64,000 nucleotides of DNA from Acidobacteriota bacterium (GCA_021818955.1 JAKASR010000008.1:1-64000), one strand, 5' to 3'. Shown: positions 38,527-48,701, numbered from the stretch's first letter. The notes: generated by a model not told the origin, from the sequence alone. Translations and numbers: made by a program.

Positions 38527-39424
38527 ACTCAAATTCGGAGCGTATCGCGGGCCGTTAACCGGACAACGCGCGCGGCCCTGGGTGCTGGCGCGGCTGAGCT
38601 GGAAACAGGTGCGCGGATCGCGCCTGCTGATGGGGCTATTGAGCGCGGCGGCGATTTCCTGGCTGGTTTTCGCCATTCTGATCTATTTGCACTTTAATAC
38701 CGGCGCGATCGAACTGCTAAACCTGGTGGTGAGCCGCCTGGTGCCGATCAACTCGCGATTTTTCCTGACGTTTCTCGGCATTCAGGCGGTGCTGGCGTTT
38801 TTTTTGGTCCTGCTGCTGGTGCCACCGGTGTTTTCCCGCGACTTGGCGCACCAGGCGCTGGCTTACTATCTTTCACGGCCGCTCTCGAAGCTGGAATACG
38901 CCTGGGGCAAGCTGGCGGTGGCCGCCGGCCTGCTTTCGGCCGTGACCTGGATTCCGGGGCTGCTACTGTTCGGCTTGCAAGCCGGGCTGGAGGGACAGGG
39001 TTGGGGCCGCCAGCATGCCCATATCGCCGTCGCATTGTTTTTAGGCAGCCTGATCTGGATGGCGGTGATCGCGCTGCCCGCCGCCGCGCTCTCGACCTGG
39101 ATGCGCCGCCGGCTCTCGGCTACCGCCGCGTTACTTGGCTGGTTTTTCGTGCCGGGCATCATCGCCGGGATTATCAACCGAGGCTTGACGACGCCCTGGG
39201 GAAACCTGTTCAGCCCGCTGAGCCTAGCCCGCATTGCCTGGCTCGCACTGTTTCAAATAACCACGCCGAGCGCGCATCCGGTTTTGCATCACGGCCGGAT
39301 GCCGCTGCAGGCCATCAAACCGGTGCCGGCCTGGTGCGCTTACCTGACTATTACTATGCTGGCCGCAGTTTGCATCGCGATTCTCTGGCGACGGCTGGAA
39401 CCGATACGGGGCGTGAGGGGTTGA
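38513..39424 (+). CDS. ABC-2 type permease
   Basis: The start is uncertain. No ATG fits; a CTG at 38513 preceded by GGAGG, or an ATT at 38519, would give about 303 aa beginning LPIHELKFGAYRG, overlapping the ATPase by a few codons. An in-frame ATG at 38366 would overlap deeply into the ATPase and is unlikely. Six TM helices are visible (for example AAAISWLVFAILIYLHF, AVLAFFLVLLLVPPVF, ALFLGSLIWMAVIALPAAAL). This matches ABC-2 membrane subunits. Confidence 0.75.
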   Translation: MPIHELKFGAYRGPLTGQRARPWVLARLSWKQVRGSRLLMGLLSAAAISWLVFAILIYLHFNTGAIELLNLVVSRLVPINSRFFLTFLGIQAVLAFFLVLLLVPPVFSRDLAHQALAYYLSRPLSKLEYAWGKLAVAAGLLSAVTWIPGLLLFGLQAGLEGQGWGRQHAHIAVALFLGSLIWMAVIALPAAALSTWMRRRLSATAALLGWFFVPGIIAGIINRGLTTPWGNLFSPLSLARIAWLALFQITTPSAHPVLHHGRMPLQAIKPVPAWCAYLTITMLAAVCIAILWRRLEPIRGVRG

Positions 39425-39428
39425 GGGC

Positions 39429-40421
39429 ATGAGCGCATCCATTCCGATGGCGGCGGGCAGAGAAGCCGAGCCGATGATTCGGCTGGAATCGGTGTCGCGA
39501 TTTTATGGCGACGTGCTGGGGGTCAACCGCATCAGCCTCGAAGTGAGCGGCGGCATCACCAGCCTGATTGGACCCAACGGAGCGGGCAAGAGCACGCTGA
39601 TGAACCTGATCGCCGGCTTGATTCCGCCGACGCGAGGGCGCATTACCGTTCTGGGGGTGACGCCATCGGAGGCCGAATCACTGTTTCCGCAATTGGGGTT
39701 TTGCACTCAATACGACGTATTTCCCGCCGGCGCGCGCGGCCGCGATTGGGTGCGGCAAAACCTGTTATGGCATGGATACAGCCGCGGCGACGCCGCGGCG
39801 ATGTGCGAGCGCGCGCTAGCGCGGGTGGGGATGACGGCGGCGGCGGCCAAGAAGCTGGAAAGCTACAGCAAGGGCATGCGCCAGCGGATTCGGCTGGCGC
39901 AGATCCTGGCATTCGAACCGCGGCTGCTGATCCTGGATGAACCGCTCAACGGGCTCGATCCGCTGGCCCGGACTGAAATGGCCGCGTTGTTTCGTTCGCT
40001 GGCCGCCGAAGGCCGCGGCTTGTTGATTTCGAGTCACATTCTGCACGAGGTCGAAGCGATGTCGGACCGGGTCATTCTGTTGCGCGATGGCTACCTAGCC
40101 GGCGAGGGCGGCATTGGGAGTGTCCGGGAAGAGATTCAGGAACACGAGTTGCAATGGCTGGTGCGCTGCCCCAAGCCGGCGCGACTGGCGGCTCTGGGGC
40201 TGGAAGCCCGAGCGGAAAACGGCCGTCCGCTGATCAACCAGGCGCGGGTTTTCGATCGCCCGGAGCCGGCGCTGCTGCTCGGCACTCCGGCCCCGGCCGC
40301 ATTTTTCCTGGCGTTAAACGCGTGGATCGCGCGGGGGGAAATCGAAGTCGAGACGATTACTCCCGCCGACGACGATCTCGATGCGGTGTACCGCTATTTG
40401 TTCGGGCAGGAGGGCGCATGA
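39429..40421 (+). CDS. ABC transporter ATP-binding protein, second of the exporter cluster
   Basis: The 330-aa protein has Walker A GPNGAGKST, signature YSKGMRQRIRLAQ, Walker B LLILDEPLNGLDP and LLISSHILHEVEAM. An alternative ATG at 39474 (MIRLESVSRFYG) would match the first domain more tightly. A C-terminal extension (about 230-330) resembles that of the first ATPase. The stop overlaps the next permease start by ATGA. It likely forms a second ATPase of a related exporter. Confidence 0.88.
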   Translation: MSASIPMAAGREAEPMIRLESVSRFYGDVLGVNRISLEVSGGITSLIGPNGAGKSTLMNLIAGLIPPTRGRITVLGVTPSEAESLFPQLGFCTQYDVFPAGARGRDWVRQNLLWHGYSRGDAAAMCERALARVGMTAAAAKKLESYSKGMRQRIRLAQILAFEPRLLILDEPLNGLDPLARTEMAALFRSLAAEGRGLLISSHILHEVEAMSDRVILLRDGYLAGEGGIGSVREEIQEHELQWLVRCPKPARLAALGLEARAENGRPLINQARVFDRPEPALLLGTPAPAAFFLALNAWIARGEIEVETITPADDDLDAVYRYLFGQEGA

Positions 40422-41260
40422 ATTCGAGCGCGGCTTCTTTAACCCATGACGCCTTCCGGCCGCAACGCGACGCCGGGCGCGGTTTTCGCGCCTGGCTGGC
40501 TTACGAGTTCAAGCGCGCGCTCGCACCGCGCCGCGCCGGAGCGCTGGTGGCGCTGGCGCTGTTGCCGGCGGCGATCATTTTGCTGCTGGGCTGGGTGGCG
40601 CGATGGCATGGAGACAACCCCGCTTCCATGCTCAGCCCCGGTTTTTATGCGCGCCTGTTCGATGAGCTGCTGCTGCGCACGGTGGTGTTTTTTGGCTGCG
40701 CCTGGCTTTTTATTCAACTCGTCCGCGGCGAGTTGACCGCCCGCACGCTGCATTACGCCTGGCTGGTTCCGGTGCGGCGCACCCGGCTGGGCGGGGGCAA
40801 GTTTCTGGCCGGAATGGGAGCCGCGCTGCTTTTGTTTGGCGGCGGCACGCTCCTTTCCCGCCTGGCCATCGAGTACATGCGCGACCTGCCGCCGGCGGGA
40901 GCGGAGTGGGGCACGCTTGGGGGATATGTGGGGGTCGCTGCCCTAGCCTGCCTGGGATATGGGGCGGTATTTTTTCTGCTGGGCGCCGGCGTTCGCCAGC
41001 CGTTATTTCCCGCGCTCGCCTTTTATGGGTGGGAGCAGATCAATTTTCTGCTGCCCCCCTGGCTGCAGCGCTGCAGCATCATTTATTATTTGCATGCTCT
41101 GCATCCGGGCTCTATTCCGCAACATGAGTGGGGATTCGTTCCACCGCCGATTTCGTATGGCGCCGCCATAGCCTGGCTGTTGGGTATCGGCGCGCTATCG
41201 GCATGGCTGGGAGTAAGGCGTTTCGCACGCCTGGAAATCTCGTACGGCGGGGAAGAATGA
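40418..41260 (+). CDS. ABC-2 type permease, second of the exporter cluster
   Basis: ATG 40418 overlaps the upstream stop (ATGA), so I choose it over an earlier in-frame start that lies inside the ATPase gene. The 280-aa product has six TM helices (for example AGALVALALLPAAIILLLGWVAR and YVGVAALACLGYGAVFFLLGAG). No substrate-specific feature is seen. Confidence 0.8.
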   Translation: MNSSAASLTHDAFRPQRDAGRGFRAWLAYEFKRALAPRRAGALVALALLPAAIILLLGWVARWHGDNPASMLSPGFYARLFDELLLRTVVFFGCAWLFIQLVRGELTARTLHYAWLVPVRRTRLGGGKFLAGMGAALLLFGGGTLLSRLAIEYMRDLPPAGAEWGTLGGYVGVAALACLGYGAVFFLLGAGVRQPLFPALAFYGWEQINFLLPPWLQRCSIIYYLHALHPGSIPQHEWGFVPPPISYGAAIAWLLGIGALSAWLGVRRFARLEISYGGEE

Positions 41261-41386
41261 TCAATAAATTGAGGCTGCCCCGGACGAAATTTTCAACCAG
41301 AAGACAACATCAACCCTAGACGCGCGTGTACTTAAAATAAGCGACGCGCAGTGCCAAAATGCAGCGAGTAGAACAGGCGAACCCGG

Positions 41387-42388
41387 CTACGGCAGCTTAA
41401 CGCCCGCTTGCCGCAGCAACCGTTCGGCATAGTAATTGCGCACATGGGCGCGATCGCGCAGCGCGGTCAAAAACGCCGTGCGCAGCAGTTGCTGACGATT
41501 GCGGGTGAGGGCCTGGCGGATCGCCGCCTGCACCTGGGGATTGGAAAATTTGCGCCGTCCGGCAGGAATAATCTGCAGCAGTTTAAACAGAAAATAGCCC
41601 TTGGGGGTGTACACAACCGGCGAGACCTGGCCCGGCTTCAAGGCCATGATGGCGCTGCGCACGAGGGGGGGTTGTTGCATCAATTCCGTCTCGGGAATCA
41701 TCCCCAGGTCGCCGCCACTGGCGGCATTGTTGGGATTTTCCGAGTACTGTTCCGCCAGTTGTGCGAAATCGCCGCCCTGGCGCAAGCGCTGGGCGATCAT
41801 GCGAATTTTTTGGCGGGCCTGGGCGGGGCTGGAGGCTTTGTCTCGGGCAAGATTGGAAACCGGACCCGCCGCCGGGGTCACGACAATTTCAGCCAGATGG
41901 TATTCCGGCTGTTGCACATTGAACGCAGCGCGATGGCTATCGTAAAACGCGCGCACCTGCGCATCATTAACCTGCACCCGGTTGCTGATCACGCGCTCGA
42001 AAAGATGATTCAAAGTCAGCGCCACGCGGGCATCATGGCGTACGGCATCGGCGGGAACTCCGGGATGCTGCGCCTGATCCTGCACCACGCGCTGGTTGAG
42101 CTCGGCCGGTGGAATGGTGATATGCAGCCCGGCGGCATAGCTCAGCAAGATGCGGCGATCAATGATCTGCCGCAAAAGGCTGAGCTTGAGCACGCGCACC
42201 TGGTCCGGTGTCTGGGGTTGTTTTTGCCCCATCATCTGATATTTGTAAACCTGATTGAGATGGGCCATGGTAATCGTTTGCCCGTTCACGCTGGCGGCCA
42301 GGTTCGAGGCCGCCCGCTTGTGGCAGGCGGCGGAGAAGCCCAGAGCAGCGAAGAGCGAGACCAACAGAAGGCGGCGTGAGATCGGCAT
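41387..42388 (-). CDS. SurA/PpiC-type peptidyl-prolyl isomerase lipoprotein
   Basis: I start at ATG 42388 (MPISRRLLLVSLFAALGFSAACHK), which gives a lipoprotein signal with lipobox SAAC; an ATG at 42448 would add 20 residues ahead of it. The 333-aa protein has an N-terminal SurA-like helical domain (NGQTITMAHLNQVYKYQMMG) and a parvulin domain. That domain includes YHLAEIVVTPAAGP, GGDFAQLAEQYSENPNNAASGGDLG and GQVSPVVYTPKGYFLFKL. Such chaperones fold outer-membrane proteins in the periplasm. It is transcribed alone, convergent with the exporter cluster. Confidence 0.9.
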   Translation of the reverse strand: MPISRRLLLVSLFAALGFSAACHKRAASNLAASVNGQTITMAHLNQVYKYQMMGQKQPQTPDQVRVLKLSLLRQIIDRRILLSYAAGLHITIPPAELNQRVVQDQAQHPGVPADAVRHDARVALTLNHLFERVISNRVQVNDAQVRAFYDSHRAAFNVQQPEYHLAEIVVTPAAGPVSNLARDKASSPAQARQKIRMIAQRLRQGGDFAQLAEQYSENPNNAASGGDLGMIPETELMQQPPLVRSAIMALKPGQVSPVVYTPKGYFLFKLLQIIPAGRRKFSNPQVQAAIRQALTRNRQQLLRTAFLTALRDRAHVRNYYAERLLRQAGVKLP

Positions 42389-42493
42389 AGAGCAAACCCG
42401 CATACCAGCAGGCATAAGCTCGATTCTATGCCAGAGCCGCCGTGACATACAAAACTCATTGCCGCGGTTTGCTAAAATCGGCTTGGAAACAGC

Positions 42494-43678
42494 ATGAAAC
42501 CCTCCCCACTCGATACGGCTATGACCGCCGATGCCCGCCCGGTTGAATTTGCCGGCATTGAAGAAGCCCTAGCGGAATTGCGCGCCGGGCGCATGATCGT
42601 GGTGGTGGATGACGCCGATCGCGAAAACGAAGGCGATTTGACGCTGGCGGCCGAGAAGACCACACCCGAAGCGGTGGCGTTCATGGCGGCCCAGGGCCGT
42701 GGACTAATTTGCGCCGCGCTCACCCCGGAGCGGCTCGACCAACTGCATATCCGCATGATGACGGAACGCAATACCTCGCGTTTTGGCACCGCTTTTTGCG
42801 AATCGGTGGATGCCCGCGCCGGCGTGACCACCGGCATTTCCGCCGCCGACCGCGCCCGCACCATCCAGGCGCTGGTGGACGAGGCCACGCGTCCGGAAGA
42901 CCTGGCCCGGCCCGGACATATTTTTCCCTTGCGCGCCCGCCCCGGCGGGGTGCTGGCGCGAGCCGGGCAGACCGAAGCCGCGGTGGATCTGGCGCGGCTC
43001 GCCGGCATGCGGCCGGCGGGCGTGATTTGCGAAATCATGAATGCCGACGGCACCATGGCGCGAACCCCCCACCTGGCCGAATTTTGCCGCCAGCACCGCC
43101 TGAAAATGATTACGGTCGCCGACCTGATCCGGTACCGGCTGCAAAATGAACGTTCCGTGCACCGCATCGGGGAGACGCGGTTGCGGCTGGCGCAGGGCGA
43201 AGGGCGGCTGCTGGCCTATCGCAGCGACCTGGATGACGAAATCCACAGCGCGCTGGTAGTGGGACAACCTTCGCATGAACGCCCCGTGCTGGTGCGCGTA
43301 CAAACGCACTGTTTTGCCGGCGCGGTGCTGCATTCGCCCGACTGCAGTTGCGGGCTGGCGATTGAGCGCGCGCTAGAAATGATTAGCGAACAGGGCGAAG
43401 GCATTTTCATTTATTTGCATCAGACTTCACCCGGCTGGCGGATTGAAGGCGGTGAGATCCGCCATGGCTCGACCGCGATAGAGCCGGGCACCGAGCGCGA
43501 CCGCCAGATTCAGCGCCAGACTGGGCTGGGCGCACAAATTCTGCTCGATCTCGGCTGCCGCCAGATTCGGCTGTTGACCGACCACCCACGCCGTCTTGGC
43601 GGATTGGCCGGCTATGGGCTGGAAATTATTGAACAAGTACCGCTGGGAATCCGTGAACCAGGAAATGCGAGGCGATAA
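42494..43678 (+). CDS. ribBA: RibB (DHBP synthase) fused to a degenerate GTP cyclohydrolase II domain
   Basis: The 394-aa protein has an intact 3,4-dihydroxy-2-butanone-4-phosphate synthase half: VVDDADRENEGDLTLAAE, TERNTSRFGTAFCESVDAR, TTGISAADRARTI and the His of RPGHIFPLRA. The C-terminal half keeps the zinc-type cysteines (HCFAGAVLHSPDCSCG) and GAQILLDLGCRQIRLLT. It lacks the QEGRGIGL motif, reading IYLHQTSPGWRIEGGE there, and the DxRxYG catalytic segment reads RQIQRQTGLGAQ. It therefore likely supplies only the RibB step of riboflavin synthesis. This resembles the RibBX-type variants known from other bacteria. A separate GTP cyclohydrolase should exist elsewhere. Confidence 0.9.
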   Translation: MKPSPLDTAMTADARPVEFAGIEEALAELRAGRMIVVVDDADRENEGDLTLAAEKTTPEAVAFMAAQGRGLICAALTPERLDQLHIRMMTERNTSRFGTAFCESVDARAGVTTGISAADRARTIQALVDEATRPEDLARPGHIFPLRARPGGVLARAGQTEAAVDLARLAGMRPAGVICEIMNADGTMARTPHLAEFCRQHRLKMITVADLIRYRLQNERSVHRIGETRLRLAQGEGRLLAYRSDLDDEIHSALVVGQPSHERPVLVRVQTHCFAGAVLHSPDCSCGLAIERALEMISEQGEGIFIYLHQTSPGWRIEGGEIRHGSTAIEPGTERDRQIQRQTGLGAQILLDLGCRQIRLLTDHPRRLGGLAGYGLEIIEQVPLGIREPGNARR

Positions 43679-43824
43679 GCATCGCCTCTCACCAAGCCAC
43701 ATTTTGCAGCAGTGGTCGGGCGACAGGTTCCCCGGACATACCAGGCGTTCTCGGCCTCCTTAATTTCAAGCAGAGGACTCGTGGTTTGCGTCAATGCGGA
43801 GCAGAAGGCCCAAGCTAAAAATTT

Positions 43825-44661
43825 CTACGGCAATAAACGGCGGGCGAGGCGCAGTTGAGCGCGGTAATAATCCGCCAAGCCGAGCTTGCGCGCCGCTACC
43901 CGATGAGCGCGCAGCGTCCGGCGATCGCCACGGGACAGGGGGCCGGTCCAGGCCTCTTTGGGCAGCGAGCCGGGGCGCGCCAAGTTGCGCGCCGTCTGCG
44001 CCAGCAGCGCCATCAAGCCCTGCCGCAGCTTCCGGCGATATGGAGGCGAGAGCCGCCGCAAGCCGGCCGCTTGCGCCGCCGCCGCCAGAACGACCAGCCC
44101 GGGCGAGGCCAAACTAGCGGCCAGATGATAGGCTGGTTTGGCGGCGGCGCTCAATTCCAGCCACTCCCCTTTCCAATGGCGAATCAGCCGCCGCGCCAGG
44201 CGCCGGGCAGCGGGCGAGCCCTCGAAGGCGAAGAGCACGCCTTGCGGTTGGACGCGCACGCCCTGGGCAAAACTCATCAAGGGATGCAGGCTACCGGTGG
44301 CCGCACCGCGCCGCGCCAGCGGTTGCAGCACAGTGCTGGCGCACAGGCCACTTGAATGCAATACCACACGGCCGCGCCAATTTACATGCGAACGCGCCAA
44401 TTGGCGGGCAACGCCGGCGAGCGCGTCATCGGAGATCGCCAGCCAGTACAGCTCGGCCGGCGGCAACGGTTGTCCCAGCGCCAAGCCCTGGCGGGCATGC
44501 AGGCGGCGTGCGGCGGCACGGGCGCGCCGCGGATCACGGCTGACCACGGCGGCCAGTTCGTAGCCGCCCAAACGAGCCCAGCCGGCCAGCGCCTGCGCCA
44601 AGCGGCCGGCGCCGATGATGACCATACGCGGCATAAAGAAGAAGTTAACAGTTTTCAGCAT
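43825..44661 (-). CDS. Rossmann-like protein with DUF2520 domain
   Basis: The 278-aa protein begins with an NAD(P)-binding motif (MVIIGAGRLAQALAGWARLGGYEL), possibly from ATG 44634 (MPRMVIIGAG) rather than 44661. Further motifs are LYWLAISDDALAGVARQLA, VVLHSSGLCASTVLQPL and the DUF2520 core GSLHPLMSF. A helical C-terminal half (about 170-278) follows. This resembles pyrroline-5-carboxylate reductase-like or ketopantoate reductase-like oxidoreductases of unknown substrate. It lies 109 bp upstream of, and divergent from, holA. Confidence 0.75.
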   Translation of the reverse strand: MLKTVNFFFMPRMVIIGAGRLAQALAGWARLGGYELAAVVSRDPRRARAAARRLHARQGLALGQPLPPAELYWLAISDDALAGVARQLARSHVNWRGRVVLHSSGLCASTVLQPLARRGAATGSLHPLMSFAQGVRVQPQGVLFAFEGSPAARRLARRLIRHWKGEWLELSAAAKPAYHLAASLASPGLVVLAAAAQAAGLRRLSPPYRRKLRQGLMALLAQTARNLARPGSLPKEAWTGPLSRGDRRTLRAHRVAARKLGLADYYRAQLRLARRLLP

Positions 44662-44770
44662 TCAATTTTTCTGTAGCCAGCGGGAATGGGGGTGGCTAGA
44701 GCGAGACGCCGGCGCATCCCGGCATATCCCGTATTGCCGCCGGCGCCGGGCTTTGAAACAATAAGGCTCG

Positions 44771-45916
44771 ATGCCTTCGGCCGCGCCCTCTTCACCTCTC
44801 GAAGCCTGGCTGGCGCCGGCGCGCCAAGCGAAACTCAAGCCGGCTTACCTGCTGCTGGGCGACAATTTGTTTCTTCAAGCGCGCTTCCGGCGCGCTTTTC
44901 TCGATCGCGTCCTGCCCGAGCCCTTGCGCCCGCTGGGCAGTTTCGATTGCGACCTGGAGCGCGAGCCGCTGGATGAAATTCTCAGCCGGGCGCGCAACCG
45001 ATCTTTAATGTCGCCGGCGCAGGTTTTTCTGGTGCGCAATGTGGCTGAGCTGTTTACCCGCGGCGGCGCCGCCGCGGATGCCGCGGAAGGGGGAACGTCC
45101 CAGCCCAAGCGCGGCTCGCGCAAGCATGGCGATTTCCCCCAAAACCTCGCCGGCTATCTGGCCCTGCCCAGTCCCGACACCCACTTGCTGCTGATCGCCG
45201 ACCATCTTCACCTCACCGCCGATCCGCGGCGCATAGGCTTTGAAGATAAAAACAAGCTGGAGCGCATCGAACAGGTTTTCGAGGGGCTCTGCCCCATCGT
45301 TTATTGCCGGCCCTTTACCCAGGAAGACACGATGCAGGTGCTGGCCGAACTTACCCGGGAGCGGAATTTACAGATTGAACCAGCCGCCGCGGAATTGCTG
45401 TTGGAGTTGGTGGATTACGATTTATCGCAACTGGAAACGGAACTGGAAAAACTGGCCCTGCTGGCCGGCGGCCGCCAAGCCGATAGCGTCATGGTGCTGG
45501 CGTCATCGGCCGCCCTGCGCCAGCGCGCTTTGCCCGATTTACTGCCGCCGTGGGCGCGCCGCGACCGGCGGCGGCTGCTGGAAGTGCTGAACATGATCTG
45601 GCTCGATCAGGGCGAGGCCGCGGCCATCCCATTGGTTTATCAACTCAGCCGCGCGCTCAAACAAGCGCTGCTGGCGCGCCAATATCGCGTCTTCGATCGG
45701 GGCACGCTTTACCGCGTGCTGCCCCCCGGATTGAAACCGCCCTTATTTTTAGCCGACGCAATTGTGGATATAAGCCGAAACTGGAGCGAGGGGTTAATGT
45801 GCCATGCCCTGATTCGCCTGCAACACATGGATGCCGAGCTGCGCTCCAGCCCGGTATCCAGCCGCTGGTTATTTGAAAGCCTAATCTTCGATATCAGCCA
45901 AGCCGTCAAATCCTAA
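44771..45916 (+). CDS. holA: DNA polymerase III subunit delta
   Basis: The 381-aa protein matches HolA. KPAYLLLGDNLFLQARFRRAFL begins the first domain, LEREPLDEILSRARNRSLMSPAQVFLVRNV the sub-clamp-loader fold, and FTQEDTMQVLAELTRERNL with LLLELVDYDLSQLETELEKLALL the second. The C-terminal helical domain follows. HolA opens the beta sliding clamp in the clamp-loader complex. Its start follows the divergent Rossmann protein, and it ends before a 267-bp intergenic stretch with a terminator. Confidence 0.9.
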   Translation: MPSAAPSSPLEAWLAPARQAKLKPAYLLLGDNLFLQARFRRAFLDRVLPEPLRPLGSFDCDLEREPLDEILSRARNRSLMSPAQVFLVRNVAELFTRGGAAADAAEGGTSQPKRGSRKHGDFPQNLAGYLALPSPDTHLLLIADHLHLTADPRRIGFEDKNKLERIEQVFEGLCPIVYCRPFTQEDTMQVLAELTRERNLQIEPAAAELLLELVDYDLSQLETELEKLALLAGGRQADSVMVLASSAALRQRALPDLLPPWARRDRRRLLEVLNMIWLDQGEAAAIPLVYQLSRALKQALLARQYRVFDRGTLYRVLPPGLKPPLFLADAIVDISRNWSEGLMCHALIRLQHMDAELRSSPVSSRWLFESLIFDISQAVKS

Positions 45917-46043
45917 TGAAAACTAACGACTTATTCCATCCAGCACGAATATGATTTCATCCCGGCCTTTGCCAGCGTAGGGGAATTTTAAGCACTGAAA
46001 AAAATTCTGTTTTACGGAGAATAAAAACATGTAAAATACATTT

Positions 46044-46122
46044 ATCCACACACTTGACCGTGCCCGAAAGGGCAACGACCACTGACCGGAAGATCGAAAC
46101 TTCGATCTTCCGGGTTTTTTTT
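46044..46122 (+). ncRNA. candidate small RNA or glyA leader with intrinsic terminator
   Basis: Directly 5' of glyA lies a GNRA hairpin TGCCC-GAAA-GGGCA (46060-46073). It is followed by a perfect terminator stem CCGGAAGATCGAA/TTCGATCTTCCGG (46086-46113) and eight T residues (46115-46122). A TAAAAT -10-like box at 46032-46037 with TTTACG at 46011-46016 could start a transcript near 46044. The terminator ends 61 bp before glyA, so it either ends a short RNA or attenuates glyA. No known riboswitch fold was recognised. Confidence 0.4.
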
Positions 46123-46183
46123 GCGCTGGGGCAGGGCAGTCGAAAATCGGGGCGCGCGCAACTGAAACCTGCAATAATGAGCC

Positions 46184-47452
46184 ATGCCAGCGACCTCACT
46201 AGCCGCCGTGGATCCGGAAGTAGCCGCCGCCATACAAGCGGAAACCCAGCGCCAGCATGAACATCTGGAACTTATCGCCTCAGAAAATTTCGTCAGCGAG
46301 GCAGTGCTGGAAGCCGCCGGTTCGGTGTTGACCAATAAATACGCGGAAGGATATCCGGGCAAGCGCTATTACGGCGGTTGCGAGTATGCCGACCAGGTGG
46401 AAGAACTGGCGCGGCAGCGAGCCCAAAAGTTATTTGGCGCGGACCATGTGAATGTCCAGCCCCATTCCGGGTCGCAAGCCAACGATGCCGCCTACGCCGC
46501 CGTGCTTCAGCCCGGCGATACGGTTTTGGGCATGGATCTAGCGCACGGCGGCCATCTGACGCATGGACACCCGCTGAATTTTTCCGGCAAGCTCTATCAT
46601 TTTCATGGATATGGAGTCAGCCGGGAGAGCGAAATCATCGATTACGATGCGCTGGCGGCGCTAGCCCGGGAGCGCCGGCCCAAGCTGATTGTCGGCGGCG
46701 GCAGCGCGTATTCGCGCATTATCGACTTTGCGCGCCTGCGGGTGATCGCCAATGAGGTCGGCGCGAAATTGATGGTGGATATGGCGCATTTTGCCGGCCT
46801 GGTCGCTGCCGGCGTGCATCCCAGCCCGGTGCCGGATTGCGACCTAGTGACCACGACCACGCATAAAACGCTCCGCGGTCCGCGCGCGGGAATGATTCTC
46901 TGCCGCCAGGAATTAGCCGCGGCGGTGGATAAAGCCGTTTTTCCAGGCAAGCAAGGTGGGCCGCTGGTGCACATTATCGCCGCCAAGGCGGTTTGTTTCC
47001 GCGAAGCACTCCAGCCGGAATTTCGAGGCTATGCCGCGCAGATCATCGCCAACGCCCAGGCGCTGGCGGCGGCGCTTCAGGCCGAGGGCTGGCGGGTGGT
47101 TTCCGGCGGCACCGATACCCATCTGTTTCTGCTCGATGTCAATGCCGGGGGCTTGCGCGGGCGCGAAGCCGAAGATGCATTACACGCCGCCAACATCACC
47201 GTCAACAAAAACACCATACCCTTCGATCCCAATCCGCCGCTGAACCCGAGCGGAATCCGACTGGGCACGCCGGCGCTGACGACGCGCGGCATGCGGGAGA
47301 AAGAGATGCGGCAGATCGCCGGCTGGATCGCGCGCGTCTTACGCGCGCCGCGCGATACCGCCGTACTGGAGGGCGTGCGCCGCCAGGTGCTGGAGTTGGC
47401 GGAGGCGTTTCCACTTTACCCGGAGCGCCGGCTATCACCGGTAGCGCTCTAG
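46184..47452 (+). CDS. glyA: serine hydroxymethyltransferase
   Basis: The 422-aa protein matches GlyA throughout. Motifs include [74 protein letters not shown] and the PLP-lysine site [18 protein letters not shown]. The enzyme interconverts serine and glycine, feeding one-carbon units to tetrahydrofolate. It is preceded by a strong terminator hairpin and is followed by a glycosyltransferase 46 bp away on the same strand. Confidence 0.97.
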   Translation: MPATSLAAVDPEVAAAIQAETQRQHEHLELIASENFVSEAVLEAAGSVLTNKYAEGYPGKRYYGGCEYADQVEELARQRAQKLFGADHVNVQPHSGSQANDAAYAAVLQPGDTVLGMDLAHGGHLTHGHPLNFSGKLYHFHGYGVSRESEIIDYDALAALARERRPKLIVGGGSAYSRIIDFARLRVIANEVGAKLMVDMAHFAGLVAAGVHPSPVPDCDLVTTTTHKTLRGPRAGMILCRQELAAAVDKAVFPGKQGGPLVHIIAAKAVCFREALQPEFRGYAAQIIANAQALAAALQAEGWRVVSGGTDTHLFLLDVNAGGLRGREAEDALHAANITVNKNTIPFDPNPPLNPSGIRLGTPALTTRGMREKEMRQIAGWIARVLRAPRDTAVLEGVRRQVLELAEAFPLYPERRLSPVAL

Positions 47453-47498
47453 GCATCTGAACGGCCATAAGGCCGCTATTAGCCGTTCCCGTTCCATT

Positions 47499-48701
47499 AT
47501 GTCCGCAGCGCAACTCAGCCCCGCCGGAGCCGATTTTTCCATGACCGTGGCGCTGGATATGCGGCGGGTCAACCAGTTCGGCTACGGCACTTACATTCGG
47601 AACGTAGTGCGCAGCCTGGCGCGTCTGGATCATCACAGCCGCTATCTGTTATTGGGCGGCGAGGAACAATTCGCCGCCGAGCTGCCGCCCAATTTTCAGC
47701 GTGTCGCTTATCCTTTGCCCGAAGCTTCGCCGCGCAACCTTTATGCGCTCTATTGGCTGCTGCGCCGCCACGCGGTGGATGTGCTGCACGTGCCGCATTA
47801 CGATTGGATTCCGCAGCACCTGCCCTGCCCGCACGTGATCACGGTACACGACTTAGTGGATTTCCTCTACCCGGCCCGTTCCGGACGCAGGCTGCAGCGC
47901 TGGCTTAAATACCGTCTCATTCGCCGCTCGCTGCAGCATGCAGGACGCATCATCGCCGTCTCGCGCACCACCCGGCGTGATATCGAGCGTACTTTTGGCA
48001 TTTCCGACCGGGTTACGGTGGTGTACAACGCGATTGATGAGCGCTTTTTGCGCGGGCATGCCAGCCCGGCCGAGCGCGAAGCGGTGGAGGCGCGCTATGC
48101 CATGGACGCGCCTTTTGTGCTTTATACCGGCAGCGTGCGGCCGCATAAAAATGTGGTGCGATTGATCGAAGCCTTCGCCGCGCTGAAAGCCGAGCTGGCG
48201 GGCACCCCCTATGTCGCCTTGAAGCTGATCGTCATCGGCGACGAGGTTTCGCGCCAACCGGCACTGCGGCGCGCCGTAGTCCGCTGCCGCATGCAGAGCG
48301 AAGTGCGGTTTCTCGGTTTCGTGCCGGTGGATGTGCTCCGGGTTTTTTACGATACCGCCAGCATCTTTGCCTTTCCTTCGCTCTATGAAGGATTCGGATT
48401 GCCGCCGCTGGAGGCGATGGCGCACGGCACGCCGGTGCTGACCTCCAATACCAGTTCGCTGCCGGAAGTGCTGCAACAGGCGGCGCTAATGGTCAATCCG
48501 GATAACGTCTATGAAATCATGCGCGGCCTGCGCCGGCTGCTATTCGACGAGGAACTGCGGCGGAATCTAATCCAGGCCGGATACGCTCAGGCGGCGCGTT
48601 ATAGCTGGGATCTGGCCGCCGCCAGCCTGCGCGAAATCTATCAGCAAGTCGCCTCCACCGGTCCGCATGCCTTCCGCGCCGCCGCCGGCGCCGGCGCCTG
48701 A
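47499..48701 (+). CDS. GT4 family glycosyltransferase
   Basis: The 400-aa protein has GT-B features. The N-terminal domain has [19 protein letters not shown] and the [16 protein letters not shown] region. The C-terminal domain has [39 protein letters not shown] and the donor motif [27 protein letters not shown], with conserved EGFGLPxLE. Starts at 47499 or 47541 ([12 protein letters not shown]) are possible. It probably transfers a sugar from a nucleotide-sugar to a cytoplasmic acceptor in envelope polysaccharide synthesis. Neighbours give no specific partner. Confidence 0.88.
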   Translation: MSAAQLSPAGADFSMTVALDMRRVNQFGYGTYIRNVVRSLARLDHHSRYLLLGGEEQFAAELPPNFQRVAYPLPEASPRNLYALYWLLRRHAVDVLHVPHYDWIPQHLPCPHVITVHDLVDFLYPARSGRRLQRWLKYRLIRRSLQHAGRIIAVSRTTRRDIERTFGISDRVTVVYNAIDERFLRGHASPAEREAVEARYAMDAPFVLYTGSVRPHKNVVRLIEAFAALKAELAGTPYVALKLIVIGDEVSRQPALRRAVVRCRMQSEVRFLGFVPVDVLRVFYDTASIFAFPSLYEGFGLPPLEAMAHGTPVLTSNTSSLPEVLQQAALMVNPDNVYEIMRGLRRLLFDEELRRNLIQAGYAQAARYSWDLAAASLREIYQQVASTGPHAFRAAAGAGA

